In this document: positions 57,922-64,000 of the stretch, piece after piece
How positions within the stretch are numbered: position 1 is the stretch's first letter
Layout of the letters: every line of letters begins with the position of its first letter
NCBI RefSeq assembly: GCF_009763805.1
Contig: NZ_CP046804.1
Coordinates: forward strand, 2,108,001-2,172,000
DNA length: 64,000 nt
Direction of reading: 5' to 3'
From: Vibrio cidicii
GTDB lineage: Bacteria; Pseudomonadota; Gammaproteobacteria; Enterobacterales; Vibrionaceae
Position numbers and translations under genes: made by a program
The notes under the pieces: model-generated
What the model saw: the letters and a program-made list of their open reading frames with translations, nothing else
The model's database searches: none
Told to the model about the DNA's origin: nothing

Positions 57922-58701
57922 TCATTCACAGATAGAGAACAGCGAATTGCTATTTTTCCAAAGTTGCGAAGCAACCGTTTGCTTTGTCTGATTTCTCAAC
58001 TCACAGAGTATAGTCAAGATGTTAACTATTTGTGATGGCGTATTTACCACACCCTGATAACCACTCAGTGGCATATCTGGTGCGTCGGTTTCCAAAAGCA
58101 GATGTTCAAGCGGCAGTTTCGCCACCGCTTGGCGAGTTTTGTTGGCGCGCGGATAGGTGATTGTGCCGCCAATACCGAGCGAGAAGCCCAATCTCAGCCA
58201 CTCCATCCCTTGTTCATAACTGCCAGAGAATGCATGCAGTACGCCCCCTTTAGGCAAATTAGCGGCTTTGACCATCTGGATCAGGCGATTATGCGCCTTA
58301 CGGCCATGTAAAATAACCGGCAGACCATACTGCCTCGCTAACTCAAATTGCCACCGCAACGCTTCTTCTTGTAAGGCAGGGTTAACCTTAATGGCAAAAT
58401 CTAGCCCACATTCACCAATGGCGACACAGCGCGTCGGACGCGCATCCAATCGTGCCATCAGTTGTGTTTGGTAGAGCGTATAGTCAGCGTTTAAGAAATA
58501 AGGGTGCAGGCCGAGTGCGTAGTAAATCTCTGGATGTTGCGATGACAGCTCTGCGACTCGCGACCAATTTTCCGGACCAACGGAAGGAATAAGGAATCGC
58601 TTCACACCCACGCGCTGAGCAGATTGCAAGATATGCGAAAAGTCGGTCTCAAACACCGGAAAATCGAGGTGGCAGTGACTATCAAACAGCGTCATTGTCA
58701 T
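57922..58701 (-). CDS. yjjV: TatD-family metal-dependent hydrolase YjjV
   Basis: A TIM-barrel amidohydrolase of the TatD family, putative metal-dependent DNase. The 259-residue protein has the metal-binding FDSHCHLDFP at the N-terminus, ALGLHPYF, AIGECGLDFA, VILHGRKA and LLLETDAPDMPLSGYQG, all the family metal ligands. E. coli YjjV is the closest name; in vitro TatD proteins are nucleases, but the natural target is unclear. The ATG at 58701 overlaps the stop of the small DUF5363 gene (ATGA); a second ATG two codons on (58695) is an alternative. Confidence 0.85.
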   Translation of the reverse strand: MTMTLFDSHCHLDFPVFETDFSHILQSAQRVGVKRFLIPSVGPENWSRVAELSSQHPEIYYALGLHPYFLNADYTLYQTQLMARLDARPTRCVAIGECGLDFAIKVNPALQEEALRWQFELARQYGLPVILHGRKAHNRLIQMVKAANLPKGGVLHAFSGSYEQGMEWLRLGFSLGIGGTITYPRANKTRQAVAKLPLEHLLLETDAPDMPLSGYQGVVNTPSQIVNILTILCELRNQTKQTVASQLWKNSNSLFSICE

Positions 58702-58820
58702 AGCGTTTCTCGCGCAGGATCTTGCTTGTAGGGTACACAACTGCGCTTTTGCTCCGGCGTTAAACCAAGCTCTCGACACCAATCGTCATAGCGCTTTAAC
58801 CACTTTTTCAACCACTGCAT
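58698..58820 (-). CDS. DUF5363 family small protein (40 aa)
   Basis: A very short gene: the product begins MQWLKKWLKRYDDWCRELGL and goes on TPEQKRSCVPYKQDP to a stop that overlaps the yjjV ATG by four bases. I recognise the C-[RK]-E-L-G-L and R-S-C-V-P pattern as the DUF5363 family, of unknown function. GGAG stands nine bases before the ATG at 58820; in-frame ATGs at 58826 and 58829 are closer to it, so the start may be up to three codons earlier. The overlap predicts translational coupling with yjjV. Confidence 0.7.
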   Translation of the reverse strand: MQWLKKWLKRYDDWCRELGLTPEQKRSCVPYKQDPARETL

Positions 58821-58908
58821 ACTCATCATCTCCACACTGTTTTACGCACCATATAAAAAAGCGCCCCGGGCTGCAAACCCAGGGCGATGATTCTCAATCA
58901 CTCAGCGC

Positions 58909-60498
58909 TTAGTGCTCACGTGTGGCACGGAACTCTACCTCAGGGAAGCGTTCTTTGGCTAAGTTCAAGTTGACCATGGTTGGCGCGATGTAGGTAAGAT
59001 TGTCACCGCCATCCAGCGCTAGGTTAGCTTGGTTCTTACGTTGGAACTCATCGAGTTTCTTCGCATCCGCACATTCAACCCAACGAGCCGTAGCAACGTT
59101 TACCCCCTCGTAGATCGCCTCCACGTTGTATTCTGATTTCAAACGCGCCACCACCACGTCAAACTGCAGCACACCGACCGCGCCGACTATCAAATCGTTG
59201 TTTTGCAGCGGGCGGAATACCTGTACTGCACCTTCTTCAGACAGCTGAACCAGCCCTTTGAGCAGTTGTTTTTGCTTTAGAGGATCGCGTAGACGAATAC
59301 GACGGAACAGTTCTGGGGCAAAGTTGGGAATACCCGAGAACTTCAGTGTTTCACCTTGAGTAAAGGTGTCACCGATTTGAATTGTGCCGTGGTTGTGCAA
59401 ACCAATGATGTCACCGGCGTAGGCATCCTCAGCACGAGAACGGTCTCCCGCCATAAAGGTCACGGCATCCGAAATATTGATCTGTTTCCCAAGGCGAACA
59501 TGGTTCATTTTCATCCCTTGGTTGTAAGTACCAGATACAATGCGCATGAAAGCGATGCGGTCACGGTGTTTCGGATCCATATTCGCTTGGATCTTAAACA
59601 CGAACCCAGTAAATTTGTCTTCGGTTGCTTCCACCTGACGCTCATTGGCCATACGCGGCAGTGGCGCAGGCGCCCATTGAGTCAGGCCATCCAGCATGTG
59701 GTCAACACCAAAGTTACCTAAAGCGGTACCAAAGAAAACCGGCGTCAGTTCGCCTTTGAGGAACATCTCAAGATCAAATTCATGCGAAGCACCCAGCACC
59801 AATTCAAGCTCTTCACGCAGTTGCTCAGCCAGATCAGCACCAATTTCAGTATCCAGCTCTGGATTGTCTAATCCTTTGATAATGCGCTCTTCTTGGATCG
59901 TGTGGCCGTGACCAGTGGCGTACAAAATCGTTTCATCGCGGTGAATGTGATAGACACCTTTAAACTCTTTACCACAGCCGATTGGCCAAGAGACAGGCGC
60001 ACAAGCGATATTGAGTTCGCTTTCAACTTCGTCCAGCAGTTCCATCGGATCACGAATATCGCGGTCCAGTTTGTTCATGAAGGTGACGATCGGTGTATCA
60101 CGCAGGCGAGTAACTTCCATCAGCTTACGCGTTCGATCTTCAACACCTTTGGCGGCGTCGATCACCATCAAGCACGAGTCAACGGCAGTCAGCGTACGAT
60201 AGGTATCTTCCGAGAAGTCTTCGTGTCCCGGAGTATCAAGCAGGTTGACCAAGCAGTCATTGTAAGGAAACTGCATCACAGAAGTGGTCACCGAGATGCC
60301 ACGTTCTTTCTCCATTTCCATCCAGTCGGATTTGGCATGCTGGCTTGAGCCGCGGCCTTTCACGGTACCAGCAGTCTGAATAGCACGTCCGAATAACAGG
60401 ACTTTTTCTGTAATGGTGGTTTTACCCGCATCCGGGTGCGAGATAATAGCGAACGTTCTGCGCTTGGCAACTTCGCTCAAAAATGGAGCATTTGACAT
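58909..60498 (-). CDS. prfC: Peptide chain release factor 3
   Basis: RF3 is a GTPase that removes RF1/RF2 from the ribosome after peptide release. The 529-residue protein has G1 in [17 protein letters not shown]3 in [16 protein letters not shown] and G4 in [10 protein letters not shown]. It has the RF3 length and the C-terminal segment [17 protein letters not shown]. It lies upstream of the DUF5363/yjjV pair on the same strand with 88 bases between. Confidence 0.96.
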   Translation of the reverse strand: MSNAPFLSEVAKRRTFAIISHPDAGKTTITEKVLLFGRAIQTAGTVKGRGSSQHAKSDWMEMEKERGISVTTSVMQFPYNDCLVNLLDTPGHEDFSEDTYRTLTAVDSCLMVIDAAKGVEDRTRKLMEVTRLRDTPIVTFMNKLDRDIRDPMELLDEVESELNIACAPVSWPIGCGKEFKGVYHIHRDETILYATGHGHTIQEERIIKGLDNPELDTEIGADLAEQLREELELVLGASHEFDLEMFLKGELTPVFFGTALGNFGVDHMLDGLTQWAPAPLPRMANERQVEATEDKFTGFVFKIQANMDPKHRDRIAFMRIVSGTYNQGMKMNHVRLGKQINISDAVTFMAGDRSRAEDAYAGDIIGLHNHGTIQIGDTFTQGETLKFSGIPNFAPELFRRIRLRDPLKQKQLLKGLVQLSEEGAVQVFRPLQNNDLIVGAVGVLQFDVVVARLKSEYNVEAIYEGVNVATARWVECADAKKLDEFQRKNQANLALDGGDNLTYIAPTMVNLNLAKERFPEVEFRATREH

Positions 60499-60834
60499 GA
60501 CACTGATCTTCTTGTGTGTTCTGGACGGGAAACGGGCGGCTATCGCTTTTGCTCAATAACCCTGCAGATTGCTATCTGCGGCGCCCCTTCCTGAGGTAGA
60601 TTCAATTTTGCGCGGTATTCTCGCTTATTATTCGCCAATCGGCAACTCTGGACAGCAAAGTGCCGTGCGTTCAAAAAGCACTCAACGCTCTGCCTGTGAG
60701 AAATTTCCATCATGACGACTCGATTTTTCAACATCTATGTGTAGCAACACAAACGATTTTATCTCGTTCAAGTATTTTGGGTTACTTGGCTATATGTTCT
60801 ATAACTATAGAAGTAAGAAGGATTGGTTGACGGT
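60499..60834. other. prfC-diguanylate cyclase/phosphodiesterase intergenic region (336 bp)
   Basis: Two divergent genes share this region. A perfect 6-bp hairpin GCAGAT/ATCTGC with loop TGCT stands at about 60573-60588 in the prfC leader. The right half is AT-rich; AAGTAAGAAGGA at 60811-60822 is the likely ribosome site of the GGDEF-EAL gene. A 64-codon minus-strand frame at 60540-60734 has no recognisable product. Confidence 0.55.
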
Positions 60835-62884
60835 ATGCTAAAAAATAAAAAAGTACATTCTTTAGCTTTTAAGCAGGCACGAACCGTGTTTCTGGTTTCG
60901 GTTGTTCTTGGCCTGTGTTTTAGCTTGTACCATATTCTGGTTGATCTCCATCAGGAGCAGCGGCGCATCGAAGAGCACTATCAGTTTAAGTTGATGCAAA
61001 ATTATTCCAACGCCAGCCAAGCCGCATATCACTTAAACCACCTGCTAGCGGAGCAAGTCGCCTCCAGTTTGATGATGGATAACGCCGTCTACAGTGTCGC
61101 GATTGTTGACGATTTCGGTGACGTTCTCACACAAAAAAATCGGCCGATTGAAGCTCAAGATATGATCACGCAACTGCTTTCCACTATCTTGACGCCCGCC
61201 TCACCGTTTTACAAAACCGAGCTCCACCAGCCAAACTCAAACGTGGTGGTTGGCACGCTCAGCTTTTCCGTCAATGGTTCCAGTATCGCCGAAGCGTTTA
61301 TCAGCAAATCGAGCCGAATTCTGTTATTTGATTTGTTTCGTAATATTTTATTGACCACCATTTTGCTGGCTTTCTTCTATGTGAAGCTATCGAAACCGAT
61401 CATCACGTTGAATAATTGGGTGAATTCGCTGCAAAACCGCAAAACGGCGATCGAGCTACCACCAAGAAACAGTAATGATGAGCTCGGTCGTTTGGCGCTC
61501 TCTTTTCACAATTTATGGCAAGCGCGCGCGGCGGCAGAAAGCCAGTTAAACCAACTAGCTTACTACGATACGCTGACTGGGCTTGCTAACCGCAGCCTGC
61601 TGCTGAAAACGCTCAATGATAGTTTGAATGAAGCACTACGTAATAACAGCAATGGCGTTTTGTTCTACATGGATTTGGATCGTTTCAAAACCATCAACGA
61701 TTCGCTCGGTCACACCATCGGCGACAATTTAATGCGAGCCATTGCCAAGCGTTTGGAGGGTTGGCTACACGATGGCGAAACGGCAGCTCGTATCGGTGGT
61801 GATGAGTTCGCCATTCTGATCCCTAACTTGTCGCTGGAGCATGCGGCAAATAAAGCTCAGCAGTTACTCGCGTTAATATCAAATCCCTATTCGATTGATG
61901 ATCACCAACTTTATTGCACAGTGAGTATTGGCATTTCCAAGTTCCCCAGTGAAGGAATTTCCAGCATTGATGTTTTGCGCCAAGCCGATACGGCGCTCTA
62001 TCGCGCTAAGGTCGCAGGACGCAATAAATACATGTTTTATGAGCCAGAAATGCACGCTCAAGTTGAGTCGTTTCTGGAAATCGAAAAAGGTCTGCATGAA
62101 GCACTGCATCAACAACAACTTGAACTCTATTACCAACCTCAAGTGAACGACAAGATGCAAATCATCGGCGTGGAAGCCTTAATTCGTTGGAATCACCCAG
62201 AAACGCGGATTGCTCCCCCCTGGTGTTTTCATGCCTATCGCAGAAGAAACCGGGCAAATTCTGCCAATCGGTGACTGGATAATCGAACAAGCTTGTTACC
62301 AGTACGCGCAGTGGAAAAAGTTGGGCGTTTTCCCGGACACCTTCCGTCGCTTAGCAATCAACATCAGCCCGCTGCAGTTTTCTCAGCAGTTTTTTGTCGA
62401 GCACATTACCCATGCCCTTACACAAGCGGGTATTTCCGGCGAGCATATCGAACTGGAAATTACGGAAAGTTTGCTGTTAGAGAACGTGGAAAGCGCAATG
62501 AACAAGATGGCACAACTCAAAGAGCTTGATCTGAAAATTTCTATCGACGATTTCGGTACGGGCTACTCATCCTTGCGCTACCTTAAACATTTGGCGGTGG
62601 ACGTACTGAAAATCGACCGCTCCTTTGTCACCCAATTGCATCTAGATCAAAGCGACCAAGCGATCGTCGACACCATTATCATGACCGCGGATCGCCTCAA
62701 CTTAGAAGTGATCGCCGAAGGGGTGGAAGAGCACGAAGAGATGGAAGCATTAATGAAGCTCGGTTGTGAGCAGTTTCAGGGCTATCTCTTTGATAAGCCG
62801 CAGCCGGTTGATGTCATCACGCAAAGATTAAAAGAGAACAGCTACGGCGAAACCCGAGCCGCCGCGATGCTCAAAAGCAGTTGA
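60835..62884 (+). pseudogene. GGDEF-EAL c-di-GMP phosphodiesterase/diguanylate cyclase, apparent one-base frameshift
   Basis: A membrane-anchored c-di-GMP enzyme. TM1 at about 14-36, a periplasmic sensor region to about 165, TM2 at about 166-186, HAMP (to about 240), GGDEF with RIGGDEFAILIPN (no RxxD I-site), and EAL. The EAL motifs are intact across the break: EALIRWNHP, LAINISPLQF, ELEITES, IDDFGTGYSSLRYL, LKIDRSF, EGVEE. The first frame stops soon after WNHPETRIAPPW. Deleting one A in GAAAC at 62200-62204 gives NHPERGLLPPGVFMPIAEETG, a near-consensus EAL stretch, and 682 residues in total. Its stop runs 14 bases past the rimI stop on the other strand (convergent overlap). Confidence 0.85.
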
Positions 62885-63323
62885 ACAGATAACTCATAAT
62901 GATGGCATCTTCGTGACCCGTTTTGGTCGGGTAGTAATTGCGGCGACGATCCACCTCGTTAAAGCCCGCGTCTTGATATAAGGCCAATGCACGCTGGTTA
63001 CTCTCACGCACCTCCAGCCAAGCGCTTTCAGCGCTTTGTTGCTCGCCTAACTCAATAAAAGCGTCCAGCAGCTGACGTCCGTATCCTTTGCCTTGCTGAG
63101 TCGGACAAACGGCGATATTGAGTAAAGTTACCTCACCGACAATATTTTGCGCGTAAAAGTAGCCCACTACGTTGCCGTCAACCAGCATCACGTGATGCAT
63201 TGCCCCACGGCTGGAGAGATCGTGGATCAAGCTTTGCGCCCAAGGGTGGGAGTGAGCACGTGTTTCTATCTGATAAACCGCGTCGAGGTGCTCGACATTC
63301 ATAGCGACTAAAGTACAACTCAT
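62871..63323 (-). CDS. rimI: Ribosomal protein bS18-alanine N-acetyltransferase RimI
   Basis: RimI acetylates the N-terminal alanine of ribosomal protein S18. The 150-residue GNAT protein has the acetyl-CoA motif LLNIAVCPTQQGKGYGRQLLDAFI and the RimI C-terminal ALALYQDAGFNEVDRRRNYYPTKTGHEDAIIMS. It lies six bases after holD, the usual holD-rimI operon. Its 3' end overlaps the end of the GGDEF-EAL gene by 14 bases on the other strand. Confidence 0.92.
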   Translation of the reverse strand: MSCTLVAMNVEHLDAVYQIETRAHSHPWAQSLIHDLSSRGAMHHVMLVDGNVVGYFYAQNIVGEVTLLNIAVCPTQQGKGYGRQLLDAFIELGEQQSAESAWLEVRESNQRALALYQDAGFNEVDRRRNYYPTKTGHEDAIIMSYLFNCF

Positions 63324-63329
63324 TTCTAT

Positions 63330-63734
63330 TTACTCATAAGCACAAATTTGCTGCCAAAGCGCACGGCGATGCTCGTTATTCCCATCGATGTCACTCAATG
63401 CAGGAGAGTGCAGTACGTTCACCGTCGCTGCCACAGGTTGAGTCACTGTACCAGCAAACCAGATCCAAGTGAGAGGTTCTAGGTTTACCAGCGCAAGCTC
63501 TGCGGGAGAAACGTGTCTCGCTTGTGAAAGCTCAAGCTTGATACTTTTCAGCACTCTTTCAAACAGTTGCGCGGTGTGATTTTTAGGGCACTGTTCTGCC
63601 ACCAATAGCAAGCAACACTCTGCCGGTAGCTCGATTGGAGCAAATTGGAAGCCTGCCAACCGTTCAGGATGCGTGAGTTCCCAAGTGGGGATACCCATTT
63701 GCTGTAAGTAGAGTTTTTCGTTTTCTGACATCAT
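63330..63734 (-). CDS. holD: DNA polymerase III psi subunit HolD
   Basis: HolD links the clamp loader (gamma complex) to chi and SSB. The 134-residue protein begins MSENEKLYLQQMGIPTWELTHPE, with the N-terminal segment by which psi binds the clamp loader, and has ECCLLLVAEQCP. The rimI start is six bases downstream, so the genes are co-transcribed, as in E. coli. Psi proteins are poorly conserved, but the position and N-terminus make the call good. Confidence 0.88.
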   Translation of the reverse strand: MMSENEKLYLQQMGIPTWELTHPERLAGFQFAPIELPAECCLLLVAEQCPKNHTAQLFERVLKSIKLELSQARHVSPAELALVNLEPLTWIWFAGTVTQPVAATVNVLHSPALSDIDGNNEHRRALWQQICAYE

Positions 63735-63827
63735 CTGACCATTTCCATCAACGGCGCAATAGTATCAAAAATTTGTCGTCGAGTCAGAGTAAGTCTGACA
63801 CTGACTTTTTGCGATGCTTGGAGCGCC

Positions 63828-63853
63828 AAACGGCCTGTACAGCAGGCCGTTTG
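63828..63853. terminator. Terminator at the end of the partial right-edge gene
   Basis: AAACGGCCTG/CAGGCCGTTT is a perfect 10-bp stem with loop TACAG (about 63828-63853), just after the stop of the right-edge minus-strand gene. Confidence 0.8.
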
Positions 63854-63855
63854 GC

Positions 63856-64000
63856 TTAAAACATGGAAAATTCCGCACTGTACTCAATGTTACCTTGGTG
63901 CCCTTGAAATTCATTGTCGGCTAACGCGAGCGATTGAAAAGCCCCTTCAGGCACCTCCCACTGACATGCAAATCCCAAGTCACTCGCAGCAGTAAAACCG
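63856..64000 (-). CDS. C-terminal end of an unidentified protein (5' end outside window)
   Basis: The minus strand is open from the window edge to a TAA at 63856-63858. The last 47 residues read GFTAASDLGFACQWEVPEGA and continue to IEYSAEFSMF. There is no stop or start in between, and a strong terminator follows, so it is very likely the end of a real gene. I do not recognise the family. The segment is rich in aromatic and small residues, without a membrane helix. Confidence 0.55.
   Translation of the reverse strand, partial: GFTAASDLGFACQWEVPEGAFQSLALADNEFQGHQGNIEYSAEFSMF

Noticed and set aside
60540..60734. 64-codon minus-strand frame upstream of prfC
   Set aside because: No recognisable product, no clear ribosome site, and it occupies the leader region of prfC.
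24914..62204. Programmed ribosomal frameshifting at GAAAC
   Set aside because: The pentamer is in sense in three genes and antisense in four, in different codon phases, so a translational slip site cannot account for all.
62216..62221. C-run as the site of the GGDEF-EAL frameshift
   Set aside because: Removing one C also restores the frame but gives ETRIAPPG; removing an A from GAAAC gives ERGLLPPG, the better EAL-family match, and agrees with the six other breaks.
62210..62884. Separate EAL-only gene
   Set aside because: It starts inside the EAL domain without EALxRW and without a ribosome site; it is the continuation of the upstream GGDEF-EAL gene.

Overview
The window is a piece of a gammaproteobacterial main chromosome, almost certainly from a Vibrio. 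The evidence is an OmpK/Tsx-type channel, a DUF2850 protein, a second elongation factor G next to radA, a double-PilZ protein of the PlzC type beside radA, and a gene order I know from V. cholerae chromosome I. V. vulnificus is my best guess for the species, but the sequence alone does not prove it. Base composition and coding style look even from end to end. I see no phage, insertion sequence, integron, CRISPR array, rRNA or tRNA.

Layout. 1-3515 (+): the end of ompK, then the overlapping run panE-yajL-csdA. 3527-3673: a perfect 7-bp tandem repeat between the convergent ends of csdA and csdE. 3705-6765 (-): csdE, tcdA, mltA and a DUF2850 gene. 6910-8650 (+): argA and a 60-codon gene with a structured leader. 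8716-18208 (-): recC, recB and recD. 18462-24019: a YejM-like membrane sulfatase, a TDT-family transporter with a divergent LysR regulator, the SOS gene yebG, and dapD. 24566-29715 (+): the glycerol genes glpF-glpK-glpR and glpD. 29814-35311: zntB; a divergent pair made of a GNAT/C39-peptidase fusion and an RLAN/RimK-like ATP-grasp ligase; nnrS; and a gamma-glutamylcyclotransferase gene. 35342-43481: an outer-membrane barrel, a chemoreceptor, LysR/chrA, an acyl-CoA synthetase, DUF1127 and another LysR. 43587-51515: fusA2, radA, a PilZ protein, serB and ytjB. 51582-57716 (-): the nucleoside locus nupC with deoC-deoA-deoB-deoD. 57922-64000: yjjV with a tiny DUF5363 gene, prfC, a GGDEF-EAL protein, rimI, holD and the end of an unknown gene.

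How the genes work together. GlpF, GlpK and GlpD take up, phosphorylate and oxidise glycerol, with GlpR as repressor. NupC imports nucleosides and DeoA/B/C/D degrade them. CsdA, CsdE and TcdA belong to one cysteine-desulfurase/tRNA-modification module. RecBCD repairs double-strand breaks. The PilZ and GGDEF-EAL proteins are parts of cyclic-di-GMP signalling. The GNAT/C39 protein and the RLAN/ATP-grasp ligase, perhaps with the cyclotransferase, look like a little-studied amide-ligation module.

The strongest unexplained signal is a set of seven genes that each read as one base too long: glpF, an outer-membrane barrel gene, a chemoreceptor, an acyl-CoA synthetase, fusA2, nupC and the GGDEF-EAL gene. 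In all seven the break sits on the pentamer GAAAC (GTTTC on the other strand), and deleting one A (or T) restores an intact family member. This looks like a systematic sequence error or a specific DNA-level process rather than ordinary gene decay.
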